A stretch of 47,008 bases of DNA. It comes from Geobacteraceae bacterium GWC2_55_20 (GTDB lineage: Bacteria; Desulfobacterota; Desulfuromonadia; Geobacterales; Pseudopelobacteraceae). Under the pieces are notes generated by a model. That model was not told the origin of the DNA. It ran no database searches and saw only the letters and a program-made list of their open reading frames with translations. Below, in pieces: positions 8,646 to 16,837 of this stretch. The DNA lies in the NCBI GenBank assembly GCA_001802125.1, contig MGZK01000144.1, positions 1 to 47,008 on the forward strand. The letters run 5' to 3'. Numbering within the stretch: the first letter of the stretch is position 1; every line of letters starts with the position of its first letter. Both the position numbers and the translations under genes were made by a program.

Positions 8646-10184
8646 TCATTTTTTGGCAGCCAAAAGCGACAACTTGTGGCGGCAGATGACTATGAACTGT
8701 TCCGCATTGAATGAAAGCGGAAAGAAATCCTGTCCATGTTCCTTGAGAGACCCTTTCTCCAGAGTCCTGAGCGCCGCTTCATAAGCGCTTCGCGCCCGTT
8801 TTTCGTCCCTTTGCCCATAGCTGATCTCGGCGGAATAATAATGGGCCAGCCAGCATGAGGCGTTCAGATAGAGCGCCTCCCGGAAACGCTTTGCCGCATT
8901 TTCTTCGTCGCCCTTCTGACGCGCGATGATGCCGAGCATCAGGTACGCCTGCAGGCAGAGCGGATCCCGGCCGAGAACCTCATTGCTGACGACCTGGGCC
9001 TCGTCAAACCGTGACATGCTCAAAAGCAGGCTCCCCTTCAGGCAATGGGCTTTCTCGAAGGTAGCGTCCTGCCGGACAATCTCGTCCAGAACCTCCAGAG
9101 ACTTTTCGTACTGTTTGTTGTGAGCCAGTTCTATGGCCTGATCGAAAAGCGCCCTGACATCCTGCCGTACTGCTGGTTGCAGTGGTTGCAAGGGACGGCC
9201 GGGAACACGATGCGCCGGCAGCGGACTCTGGCGGTTTTCTGATCTGGCCGGGGAAATTGCAGCAACCTGACGGGACACCCCGCTTGGCCGTTCGGCAATC
9301 ACAGTATGACGACTCAAAGTCCGGCGTTCCTCGAAAACCGGGGTTGGCGCTTTCCGGTAGAAAAAGAGAGAGTCCTGCTCTACCAGGGAGAGAATACCGA
9401 TATCATGGTGTAAGGTTTCCGTCGCCCCGACGATCAGACAGCCGCCGTCACCGAGCAGTCCCGCCAGTCTTCCGAATATCTCGCGCTGGATCTGTTGCGG
9501 AAAATAGATGGATACATTCCGGTAGAAGATTATATCGGGCAGCAGCATCTCCTGCGGATAATTCGCGCCCAACAGGTTGACCACCTCAAATCGGACCTGT
9601 CTGCCGATGTTCTCCCCGACCCGGTACTTCCCCGGACCGCAAGGTTTGAAATAGCGTTCCAGGAGCGACGGTTCCATGCCGCGAAACGATCCTTTTCCAT
9701 ACACCCCCTGCCTGGCGATGGCAACAGCATTGGTATCAATGTCCACACCGGTGATGGTGAACAGCCGCTCGCAGTCGGCGCCATAACGCTCGCGCAGCAT
9801 GATCGCTATCGAATAGGGCTCTTCGCCGGTGGAACAGCCCGCACTCAATATCCTCACCGGCCTGCCGCTTTTCCCGCCCATCATTGATGGCAGCAGCTTG
9901 TCTACCATCAGGTTAAGGTGGTCGGGCTCACGGAGGAAGTAGGTTTCATTGACGGTCAAGAGTTCCACCAACCGCAGCAGTTCTTTGCTGTCGCTCCTCA
10001 ACAACGACTGATAAGCATCCGCGTCGTTGACTCCGCTTGCTGACATGCGACGATTCAAAGCATCGCAGAGTGTCTGCTCGCGCCCCTTTTCGAAAAAAAA
10101 TCCGCAAGTGGCGAGAAGCAGCTCCTTAAACGGGGCCAGATCCAGCGGTTCGTCCGAATAACTGCAGCGTGCGGTGGCCATCAT
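8646..10184 (-). CDS. CheR methyltransferase with TPR tail (WspC-like)
   Basis: S-adenosylmethionine-dependent methylase for glutamates of the chemoreceptor. The N-terminal CheR helical domain is followed by the Rossmann-like methyltransferase with SAM-binding motif SAGCSTGEEPYSIA near residue 115. After a variable linker (about 290-340), a C-terminal region of roughly 160 residues contains TPR-type helical repeats (SLEVLDEIVRQDATFEKAHC, PLCLQAYLMLGIIARQKGD). Length is 512, against about 280 for a plain CheR; the TPR form is the WspC arrangement. The ATG at 10184 overlaps the cheB stop (ATGA). Confidence 0.92.
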   Translation of the reverse strand: MMATARCSYSDEPLDLAPFKELLLATCGFFFEKGREQTLCDALNRRMSASGVNDADAYQSLLRSDSKELLRLVELLTVNETYFLREPDHLNLMVDKLLPSMMGGKSGRPVRILSAGCSTGEEPYSIAIMLRERYGADCERLFTITGVDIDTNAVAIARQGVYGKGSFRGMEPSLLERYFKPCGPGKYRVGENIGRQVRFEVVNLLGANYPQEMLLPDIIFYRNVSIYFPQQIQREIFGRLAGLLGDGGCLIVGATETLHHDIGILSLVEQDSLFFYRKAPTPVFEERRTLSRHTVIAERPSGVSRQVAAISPARSENRQSPLPAHRVPGRPLQPLQPAVRQDVRALFDQAIELAHNKQYEKSLEVLDEIVRQDATFEKAHCLKGSLLLSMSRFDEAQVVSNEVLGRDPLCLQAYLMLGIIARQKGDEENAAKRFREALYLNASCWLAHYYSAEISYGQRDEKRARSAYEAALRTLEKGSLKEHGQDFFPLSFNAEQFIVICRHKLSLLAAKK

Positions 10185-11224
10185 ACCCGTGTTCCAACCC
10201 GCTGCATCAGTTCTGCGGGGATCTTGTCGAGCGTCACCACCTTGTGGACATACCCGCGTTCCACCGCGAGCCGGTTCATGCCGAAAACCACGGAACTTTT
10301 CGCATCCTGTGCCAGTGTTGTCCCTCCGGCCATCCTGATTTCCTTCATTCCAGCAACTCCGTCATCGCCCATGCCGCTCATGATCAGTCCAATGGCCTCT
10401 TTCTTATACGTAGCGGCAACCGAGCAGAGCAGCGTATTGCAGGAGGGATTGTAGACCTGGCCGGGTTCCCGGTCACCCAGGATGATCACCCTTTGGGCGG
10501 TGATCCTCATCGAATGTTCGGCGGGATTGACATAGACATGACCCGCGCAAGGACGATCGCCATTTCCCGCCACCACCACGGTAAGCGGAGTCGCGGCATT
10601 CAACCAGTCCACCATGCCCTGGGTAAACCCTTCGGCAATATGCTGGGTGATGATGACAGGGGCCGGAAATGTGCGCGGCAAGCGCGACAGTATGGAATGG
10701 ATGGCCTGTGGCCCCCCGGTGGAGGCGGCTATGGCGACCAGCGCGGCATTCGCCCCCTCCATGCCCTGTACCGGCCGGCTATCGGCAATGGCCACGTTTT
10801 TTCTTCCCAGTGCCAGCTGATGGGCAGAGACATCAACATTGGACAGGAGCCGGATCTTGGTTATCAGTCGTTTCACGTTCTCGATGCTGATATCCGGTTT
10901 TTCGATAACATCCAAGGCCCCCTTGGAAACCGCGGCAAATGCGGTGCGCACGCCGGTCAGCGCGGTCACCACCAGAATCGGCACCGGATGCGCGGCTATG
11001 ATTTTCTCGATCGCTTCAAGCCCGCCCATTACCGGCATCTCGATATCCATGGTCACGATATCAGGCTTGAGCGAGGCCACCTTGACAATGGCCTCCAGGC
11101 CGTTTGCGGCCTCTCCGACCACACTGATCCCCGGTTCTGACTCGAGAATGGCCCGGATCAAGTCGCGTACCAGTCCGCTGTCGTCAACCACCAGCACCCT
11201 TATGTCACCAGCGGGTCTTATCAT
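10181..11224 (-). CDS. cheB: chemoreceptor methylesterase/deamidase CheB
   Basis: Removes methyl groups from receptor glutamates, opposing CheR. The N-terminal receiver has VLVVDDSGL and the phospho-acceptor Asp in VTMDIEMPVMGG (D60). The C-terminal esterase carries the catalytic triad motifs: IAASTGGPQA with Ser168, QHIAEGFTQGM with His, and MSGMGDDGVAGM with Asp. The length of 347 is normal. It starts three bases after the receptor gene stop and overlaps cheR by four bases. In a Wsp-type system the equivalent protein is WspF, which restrains signalling. Confidence 0.95.
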   Translation of the reverse strand: MIRPAGDIRVLVVDDSGLVRDLIRAILESEPGISVVGEAANGLEAIVKVASLKPDIVTMDIEMPVMGGLEAIEKIIAAHPVPILVVTALTGVRTAFAAVSKGALDVIEKPDISIENVKRLITKIRLLSNVDVSAHQLALGRKNVAIADSRPVQGMEGANAALVAIAASTGGPQAIHSILSRLPRTFPAPVIITQHIAEGFTQGMVDWLNAATPLTVVVAGNGDRPCAGHVYVNPAEHSMRITAQRVIILGDREPGQVYNPSCNTLLCSVAATYKKEAIGLIMSGMGDDGVAGMKEIRMAGGTTLAQDAKSSVVFGMNRLAVERGYVHKVVTLDKIPAELMQRVGTRV

Positions 11225-11227
11225 GGC

Positions 11228-13228
11228 TTAGCGCGGTTCCGCGCCGGGCGCGGTTTCCTGACCACCCCCCTCTTTGCCGACCTTGAAGGTCATCACCAGA
11301 TCCCTCAATTGCTCGGAGAGGTTGAACAGTTCCTCGGTCACTCCGTTTGTCCGGTGGATCGAGTCGGTGGAGAAACGGACCCCCTGCTCGATGTCTTTCA
11401 GCGCCAGAACCACCTGGCTGCTGGCAATCTGCTGTTGCTGCGTGGAAAGGGAAATCTGGCGGGCGGCGCTGGTGGTCTCCTCCACGCCGTCCACGCTCTC
11501 GATCAGCATCACCACCGTGTGGGAGGCGTACTCCTGACCTTCCTGAATCAGCTGGAAACTCTTCTCCGAAGACATCACCAACCGGTTTACCGAATCCAGG
11601 ATTTCGGTTATTTTGCCTTCTATCTCGGAAGTGGATTCTACCACGCTGTCGGCCAGACGCCGGATTTCCACCGCCACCACGCCAAAGCGCTTCCCTGACT
11701 CGCCGGCGCTGGCAGCCTCAAGTGCTGCATTGAACGCAATCAACTTGGTCTGGTTGGCGATGTTGTTGATTATCTCCATCACCTTGTTGATCTCTTTCGA
11801 CTTCCTCCCCAGCTCGACGATCTCGCTCAGGTTTGCCTGAATGGTACCGCTGATGTCGTTGACCTTGAAGGTCAGATTCTCGACCTCGGCCGCGCCGTTC
11901 TTGGTGTCCTCCAGAGTCTTGTCGGCGCGTTCGACCACCGCCTGGCTGTGCAGCGCTATCTGGCTGGCGGTGGAGGAGAATTCCTCCATGGTGGACGAGA
12001 TTTCCACCACCGAGCTGGAAAGCTGCGTGGCAAAACCGGATTGCTGATCCATGGTCGAAGCGATGGCCCCGGAGTTGGCGTGAATCTTCTCGCTCACTTC
12101 CGTCAGGGTGACTATGATGCGGCGCAGGTTGTCGGTCATCGTGTTGAACATGCCGCAGGTCTCGCCGATCTCGTCACGGGATGACAAGCGCGCTTCAACC
12201 GTCAGGTCACCGTTGGAAACCTTGCGGGCAGCCTCATGAACGGCGCTGATCCCCTCCTTGACAGAGAGATAGCAGGCCAGATTGAAATAGATTCCGAGCA
12301 GGAACGCCAGCAGCGACAAGCTCAGGTAGACCGACATCCTCAGCTGCAGTGTTGAAATGCGGTTGCCGAGCAGTTCGTCAAGCACCGGCGACAGCTGCAA
12401 GGCGGCCCGGAAAACCGCATCCGTCGCCTCCATCCCCGCCCTGGACAGGCCGATGGCGCGCGGCCCCTTTAGCTCCTTCTGGAAAGCGGTCATGGCCGTT
12501 TCCAGCTCCAGAAGCGGTTTCTGGATGCGATCACGAATCGTGGCGTCAGCGCCCGCCGCGGTTCTGATATCCTTTTTCAGCGCATCTACTAAAGTGTTCA
12601 TCTCACCGGAAAGCAGCAGCAGATCAGCCCGGTCCCCGGCCTGGGATTCGGGCCCGCCGGAGAGACGCGCGGCAACAATTGCGGCGCGGGAGACCGTATC
12701 GGCCAGCGGAGGAAGCTTGGTGATCAATGCATCCATCAGGTAATAGCTGGGAATGTCCGGATCAAGCGTCAGGTTGGAACGATCCGCGACCTGAACCTTC
12801 ATTTCCAGCAGTTCCGCGGCAAATGCGCCATGGGCATCGATCATCTGCCTCGTCGTACCACCCCGTGAATCGGGCAGCTTTGCCTTGAGAGTCTTGAAGG
12901 CCTCCTCCATGCCCAACTCGCCTCCGAGAGCGGAATCCACCTCCGCCAGACCGGCCAGGGCCTGGTCAACGGGAATCCTGGGTTTGCCACCCCAAACAGC
13001 CGCGTAACGGCTGTCGATAACGGCCTGCAGCAGCGAATCCAGCGATGAGGCATAACGGACACCTGCCCGCTCCTTGGCGGAAAAAGTTATCTGTTCATAG
13101 ATATTGGTAACCAGGAAATAGGCCAGCAACAGAGTGGGTATGCAGAGGAATATCCCGGCCACAAACATTTTGCGCGAATAGGTCAGCCTGTTCATCAACT
13201 GCTTGGCCGGTTGCAATAACATCTTCAT
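11228..13228 (-). CDS. methyl-accepting chemotaxis protein
   Basis: Membrane chemoreceptor of 666 residues. The first membrane helix lies at about residues 21-42. An extracytoplasmic helical sensor region of about 260 residues with no Cys or obvious ligand motif follows, then a second membrane helix near residue 300, a HAMP domain (about 325-380) and a long coiled-coil signalling domain. The hairpin tip reads IANQTKLIAFNAALEAASAG, close to the canonical tip but with Lys-Leu-Ile-Ala-Phe in place of Asn-Leu-Leu-Ala-Leu. No C-terminal CheR-tethering pentapeptide is seen. The ATG overlaps the upstream cheW stop (ATGA). By position it is the WspA equivalent; the stimulus is unknown. Confidence 0.93.
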   Translation of the reverse strand: MKMLLQPAKQLMNRLTYSRKMFVAGIFLCIPTLLLAYFLVTNIYEQITFSAKERAGVRYASSLDSLLQAVIDSRYAAVWGGKPRIPVDQALAGLAEVDSALGGELGMEEAFKTLKAKLPDSRGGTTRQMIDAHGAFAAELLEMKVQVADRSNLTLDPDIPSYYLMDALITKLPPLADTVSRAAIVAARLSGGPESQAGDRADLLLLSGEMNTLVDALKKDIRTAAGADATIRDRIQKPLLELETAMTAFQKELKGPRAIGLSRAGMEATDAVFRAALQLSPVLDELLGNRISTLQLRMSVYLSLSLLAFLLGIYFNLACYLSVKEGISAVHEAARKVSNGDLTVEARLSSRDEIGETCGMFNTMTDNLRRIIVTLTEVSEKIHANSGAIASTMDQQSGFATQLSSSVVEISSTMEEFSSTASQIALHSQAVVERADKTLEDTKNGAAEVENLTFKVNDISGTIQANLSEIVELGRKSKEINKVMEIINNIANQTKLIAFNAALEAASAGESGKRFGVVAVEIRRLADSVVESTSEIEGKITEILDSVNRLVMSSEKSFQLIQEGQEYASHTVVMLIESVDGVEETTSAARQISLSTQQQQIASSQVVLALKDIEQGVRFSTDSIHRTNGVTEELFNLSEQLRDLVMTFKVGKEGGGQETAPGAEPR

Positions 13229-13653
13229 TCGTCGCCTCCATGACGGGCCGAAACGGCCGTTTTTTCTCTCAGAATTCGCATAAAATCAACAAGCAGAACC
13301 ATTTTGCCTTCCACGAGTAGCACTCCCCACATCCCCTTTCGCAGCGCAAATGGCTCCAACAGCGGCGGAAAGGGCAGAATCGAGTCGGTGGCAATCTCGC
13401 GGATATCTTCCATCAGATCGATAATCACCCGGTATGGCTGTTCATCCGGGCAACGGATCGTGACAACTGTCGGCAAAAGATACGTGACCGTGGCATCACC
13501 AAAACCCATTTCGTTGTGGAACCAGAAAAGATCCCCGGCATCTTCTCCCTGAAAGGCATTTATACCGGCCACCTGTTCGGAATCGATGCCGAAATGAACT
13601 TCTCCGACCGAGAACAACAGCAGGTTGAGGCCTGTTTCACCCAGGTCGTTCAT
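13225..13653 (-). CDS. CheW-like coupling protein, second copy
   Basis: Predicted adaptor linking receptor and kinase, 142 residues. The start is the ATG at 13653, which overlaps the stop of the preceding cheW (ATGA); an open frame continues further upstream but lies inside that gene. The protein shows a CheW-type beta layout (LLLFSVGEVHFGIDSEQVAGI at the N-terminus, MVLLVDFMRIL at the C-terminus) but is diverged. It lacks the usual RG.I.P motif of classical CheW. Two CheW proteins flanking the receptor mirror WspB and WspD. Confidence 0.78.
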   Translation of the reverse strand: MNDLGETGLNLLLFSVGEVHFGIDSEQVAGINAFQGEDAGDLFWFHNEMGFGDATVTYLLPTVVTIRCPDEQPYRVIIDLMEDIREIATDSILPFPPLLEPFALRKGMWGVLLVEGKMVLLVDFMRILREKTAVSARHGGDE

Positions 13654-14168
13654 AGCGCTATCAGGCCAGCCAGTTTTCCAATATCGAGCAGCGCGATCGT
13701 CCTGCCGAGATGCTCGATTTCCCCGATCACCAGATCGCGGACGGCGCCGTTTAGCGTCGCAAGCGGAGGTTTTACGGTACTTAAAGGGATATCCACCACA
13801 TCCTCGATCGAGTCGATCATGATGCCGGAGTGAAAATCGCCCTTTACGGCCATGGCGATCAGACACGTTTTATGCCCGGACGCTTCCTCTCCCAGGAAAT
13901 GGCTGATATCAATAACCGATTCGATATCGCCCCGTATATTTATCAGCCCCGGAAGATAACCGGGAAGACAGGGAACCCAGGATATTTCACACGAAGGCAG
14001 GATTTCCCTGATATCAGCGCCGTAAAACGCGTATCGGTTTCCGCCGCAGACGAAGATGACGACTTTGACCTTCTCCTCTTCCACATCGACGATTTCCTTG
14101 GCACGCTGCCGCCTTTTGAGTTCGTCAAGAATCAGTTCGCTTTTAAGCTGTTCATCTGATGATGCCAT
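13650..14168 (-). CDS. CheW coupling protein, first gene of the operon
   Basis: Scaffold protein joining CheA to the receptor. It is about 172 residues from the ATG at 14168, which has GGTGAG just upstream; an in-frame GTG 16 codons earlier lacks a ribosome site. An N-terminal charged helix (LKSELILDELKRRQRAKEI) precedes the CheW fold, with VVIFVCGGNRYAFYGADIREI and the hallmark GYLPGLINIRGDIESVIDI. The gene opens the chemosensory operon and overlaps the second cheW by four bases. Confidence 0.9.
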   Translation of the reverse strand: MASSDEQLKSELILDELKRRQRAKEIVDVEEEKVKVVIFVCGGNRYAFYGADIREILPSCEISWVPCLPGYLPGLINIRGDIESVIDISHFLGEEASGHKTCLIAMAVKGDFHSGIMIDSIEDVVDIPLSTVKPPLATLNGAVRDLVIGEIEHLGRTIALLDIGKLAGLIAL

Positions 14169-14224
14169 ACTCTCACCACGGTTATGTTCAGGAGGAATGT
14201 AAAATATTGCAGCCACTTATATCA

Positions 14225-14265
14225 ATATTCCAGGACAAAGTATACTCTAATTAACTTGAAAATCA
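14225..14265 (-). promoter_or_regulatory. possible promoter of the chemosensory operon
   Basis: On the minus strand, TATACT (plus positions 14239-14244) matches the -10 consensus at five of six bases. A weak -35 (CTGATT) lies 16 bases upstream. It lies about 70 bases ahead of the first cheW. Only the -10 is convincing. Confidence 0.35.
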
Positions 14266-14339
14266 GTCTGCTAAATAACGTGGATTGCATTTTCCCAGGC
14301 AGACGCCCGATCAAATGGAATCTTGAAGAGCCAATATGC

Positions 14340-14375
14340 ACAAAGGCCCCGCTCCTTACGGAACTGGGCCTTTGT
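14340..14375 (-). terminator. hairpin terminator after the nitrite reductase gene
   Basis: A perfect 10-base inverted repeat (ACAAAGGCCC at 14340-14349, GGGCCTTTGT at 14366-14375) with a 16-base loop lies 24 bases past the cytochrome stop codon. No strong T-run follows on the minus strand, so efficiency is uncertain. Confidence 0.6.
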
Positions 14376-14398
14376 CTTCACCATATCTATTGTTGCAT

Positions 14399-16024
14399 CT
14401 ATTTCTTTACTTCGTCCTTTTTTACAACCGCCATGGCGTCATTCAAGATTTTGACACCAGCTTTGGAAACTGCGATTGAACTGGTCAAACTTTCACGGGC
14501 CAGATCCGGGTTATGGAAACCGTCGGAGTTCTCGGCGGTCCAGTATTCCCAGAGGACGTGAGCTTCCTCATGCTTCTCCCGGGCCTGGGCCAGGACGCTC
14601 TCGGTAACACCCATGCGCTGGGCAGCGGCGTAGGAATCGATCAACTGTCCCAGCCAGTACTCGGCCTTACGCATTTTACCCTTGGTGTAGTTTATGATCG
14701 ATTCCATTTCATACTGTTTTTTCTCAACAGTACTGTCAGGGTGGCAACCAAGACAGGAGGCCTTTACTGCCAGCTTGGGCTTGACCACGCCGTGGGTGGA
14801 AAACATCTTGCCATCCTTGCCCTTGATCTTGGGCATATGGCACTGGTGGCACTGCACGCCGGCCCTGTCATGCACGCTGCCGGCATAGGTTTCGGCTTCA
14901 GGATGCTGGAACTTGACCAGACGTGCGCCGGTAACGGCATGCTTGAAATCGAAAAAGTCCAGTTCCTTGTAATGCTTGAGCAGTTGCAAGGCGTTCTTGA
15001 GCGGGAAATGGTTGGTGCGTTGATCATCGTACTTGACAACCTTGCCATCGCTCCACTGGGTTCCGGCTCCGCAGGCATACTCAACGTGGCACTGGGCGCA
15101 CATCATGCGCGAGTCGGTCTTTTCCATAACGCCGATCTTGCGGAAGCCGTCGCGGAATGAAATCACTTTCAGATCGGTTTTGCCTCCCTTGGCAAAGATG
15201 TTACCCTTGGTGTCGCGCTCGATGGCCTGGATCAGACCGTCACGCACCACGCGTGGCTGTGTGCCGTGAGGATCATGGCAGTGAATACATCCGACCGGGT
15301 TGTTGGTGTCCTTGGCCACATCGACGATATTGGAGGTGCGGTCCCACTTGGCCTTGGGATCCTTGTCGCCCATGAATTTCCATTTCAGGATATGGTCGGA
15401 GGTCTTGCACTGGATACAGGTTGGATTCCCCGCCATCGCGGTTTCCTTGAGCTTGTAGTCCTTGCCCTTGTCGGTCAGCACGTCCCAGGTTTTGCCGGTT
15501 TTATCGATCCCCTTCCAACCGTCCTTGAACTGGAAACGTCCACCCTGGAAGCGGTCAACGGCAAACTGGTCGATAACCATGAAGGCATGTCCACGCGGTT
15601 CATTGTGCTCGAAGGTAAAACCGTAGGGAGCCAGCAATTTATCCTGCATTGGGGAACGGCCGGTCGGAACGCCTTTTTCCTTGCGGGCGCCGCCGTCACG
15701 GTTGACGTTATAAAAACTTTCCATCTGGTTTTTGTGGCACTTGCCGCACAGGGCCTGATCGATGATCGTGACCGGCTTGTTCTTCTCCGGATCCTGCATG
15801 TGCGCATCCATCTTGTCATGACAAGTTCTGCAGGAAAGCTTGGCGTGCTTCGAGCCCTCTTTGAGCGCCTTGACCTCTTCGTGGCACTCGTAACATTTTG
15901 CCCGTCCATCGTCCGCCACTTTAGCGGCCGGCTTGCTCTTGGCGGCAGTGGTCATGGCGGGAAGTGACAGCAGAGCGGCTGCTCCGGCAATGGCTGCTGC
16001 AAAGGCCAGATTCTTCTTCAGCAT
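14399..16024 (-). CDS. octahaem c-type cytochrome nitrite reductase (ONR family)
   Basis: Periplasmic enzyme expected to reduce nitrite to ammonium with six electrons. It has a signal peptide (about 1-28), then eight haem motifs: CXXCH at residues 44, 65, 93, 246, 309, 392 and 424, plus one CXXCK (CIQCK, residue 203) as the fourth motif, the hallmark of the NrfA/ONR catalytic haem. Three extra N-terminal haems plus a five-haem NrfA-like core is the ONR layout. NrfA active-site positions are visible: PRGHAF (R144), CHVEY (Y316) and KFQHPEAET (H374). C318 follows Y316 as Y-A-C, matching the Tyr-Cys crosslink known in the Thioalkalivibrio ONR. Start ATG 16024 has AGGAGA upstream. It overlaps the ferredoxin gene by seven bases. 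Sulfite or hydroxylamine are possible additional substrates. Confidence 0.88.
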   Translation of the reverse strand: MLKKNLAFAAAIAGAAALLSLPAMTTAAKSKPAAKVADDGRAKCYECHEEVKALKEGSKHAKLSCRTCHDKMDAHMQDPEKNKPVTIIDQALCGKCHKNQMESFYNVNRDGGARKEKGVPTGRSPMQDKLLAPYGFTFEHNEPRGHAFMVIDQFAVDRFQGGRFQFKDGWKGIDKTGKTWDVLTDKGKDYKLKETAMAGNPTCIQCKTSDHILKWKFMGDKDPKAKWDRTSNIVDVAKDTNNPVGCIHCHDPHGTQPRVVRDGLIQAIERDTKGNIFAKGGKTDLKVISFRDGFRKIGVMEKTDSRMMCAQCHVEYACGAGTQWSDGKVVKYDDQRTNHFPLKNALQLLKHYKELDFFDFKHAVTGARLVKFQHPEAETYAGSVHDRAGVQCHQCHMPKIKGKDGKMFSTHGVVKPKLAVKASCLGCHPDSTVEKKQYEMESIINYTKGKMRKAEYWLGQLIDSYAAAQRMGVTESVLAQAREKHEEAHVLWEYWTAENSDGFHNPDLARESLTSSIAVSKAGVKILNDAMAVVKKDEVKK

Positions 16025-16434
16025 GTTGTATCTCCTTTCTCTGGTGGTATTTCTGCTGGAATTGCAGATATTGGTTGTGATTTGTCTAGTGGCAGCATCT
16101 TGATCGCCTTGGGAGTAACCGGACAGACATATTCACAAGTTCCGCAGCCACTGCAGAGCTGTGCATTGATCCGGACACCGACTCCCGGTATCAGCCTGAT
16201 AGCCTGTGATTCGCAGCGCTCCACGCAGGCAAAGCAGCCGCTGTTTTTTGCTAGGCAATAGTCATTTAGGGCCACGGCCACCCGGCTCTCTCCCGGCGTG
16301 GCCATATAATCCGCCACATCCGGCACAATCGGAGCCGAATCGCCGGGGGCCTTCAGGGCATTGCCGACGGAGCAGACCGCTTCCCCCAGCGAAAGCAGGC
16401 TTTTCCTGAAAAAGTCCTTGCGGCTGATATCCAT
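16018..16434 (-). CDS. NapF-like 2x[4Fe-4S] ferredoxin with Tat-like leader
   Basis: Probable electron-transfer protein of 138 residues. The chosen start is ATG 16434 with AGGGAG upstream; a longer frame has no ribosome site. The N-terminus reads DISRKDFFRKSLLSLG, a twin-arginine-like motif with Lys replacing the second Arg, followed by a moderately hydrophobic stretch, so export is plausible but unproven. Two clusters resemble the C-terminal half of NapF: CLAKNSGCFACVERC and CSGCGTCEYVCP. The two N-terminal NapF clusters are absent. Its end overlaps the start of the octahaem nitrite reductase, so the two are co-translated; a role in donating electrons to or assembling that enzyme is inferred. 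Confidence 0.75.
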   Translation of the reverse strand: MDISRKDFFRKSLLSLGEAVCSVGNALKAPGDSAPIVPDVADYMATPGESRVAVALNDYCLAKNSGCFACVERCESQAIRLIPGVGVRINAQLCSGCGTCEYVCPVTPKAIKMLPLDKSQPISAIPAEIPPEKGDTTC

Positions 16435-16710
16435 CTCAATCTCCCTTTCCTCGGCCGGCTTCACAGCCTGTATATCTCCCTGGGCATGGCGGCCGGTCAA
16501 TATTTCCCACGCTGGCTTGATGGCCTTTATACTGTATTGATTCAATAACAAGCTTATAGTACTTCATGGTTTATACAAGCAAAGCAATGACACGCATTCT
16601 GGCATTAATATTTAGAGTTCAAACAATGAAGTCCAACTACTTGAATTTCAACAAGCTCATTTACCCGCTAAATATGTGCTGAATAATCAGCTAAACCCAC
16701 ATATAAATAT

Positions 16711-16724
16711 TTGACGCAAGTCAA
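16711..16724. promoter_or_regulatory. CRP/FNR-family-type operator TTGAC-N4-GTCAA
   Basis: TTGACGCAAGTCAA is a perfect inverted repeat of five bases with a four-base spacer, the geometry of FNR/DNR/HcpR-type sites (FNR itself prefers TTGAT-N4-ATCAA). Its centre lies about 86 bases upstream of the predicted bcp transcription start and about 280 upstream of the ferredoxin start codon. A link to nitrosative or anaerobic control of the ONR operon or of bcp is inferred. Confidence 0.5.
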
Positions 16725-16769
16725 AAACCGATTTTATATGTTTTTTTGAATATCTGTGCCTTTTTGCTA

Positions 16770-16797
16770 TTGACGTTTTTCCGGTTAATGCTAAAGT
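16770..16797 (+). promoter_or_regulatory. sigma-70-type promoter of bcp
   Basis: TTGACG (16770-16775) and TAAAGT (16792-16797) are separated by 16 bases; a TG one base before the -10 makes it an extended -10. The implied transcript would start near 16804, about 34 bases before the bcp ATG. Confidence 0.6.
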
Positions 16798-16837
16798 GGA
16801 TAAAATTGATCTTATTACGATTACGGGAGAAACCATC

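Larger units (their letters stand above)
16435..16837. other. divergent intergenic region (ferredoxin/ONR and bcp)
   Basis: About 400 AT-rich bases between the minus-strand ferredoxin-ONR operon and the plus-strand bcp. It holds a good promoter for bcp, a weak candidate promoter for the ONR operon (TATAAG at 16553-16558 with TTGCTT at 16577-16582, minus strand, 18-base spacer) and a CRP/FNR-type palindrome at 16711-16724. No coding sequence is apparent. Confidence 0.6.

Noticed and set aside
13654-13866. Upstream extension of the second cheW
   Set aside because: The extra residues are Arg-rich and lie entirely inside the first cheW; an ATG overlapping that gene's stop gives a normal-sized CheW-like protein.
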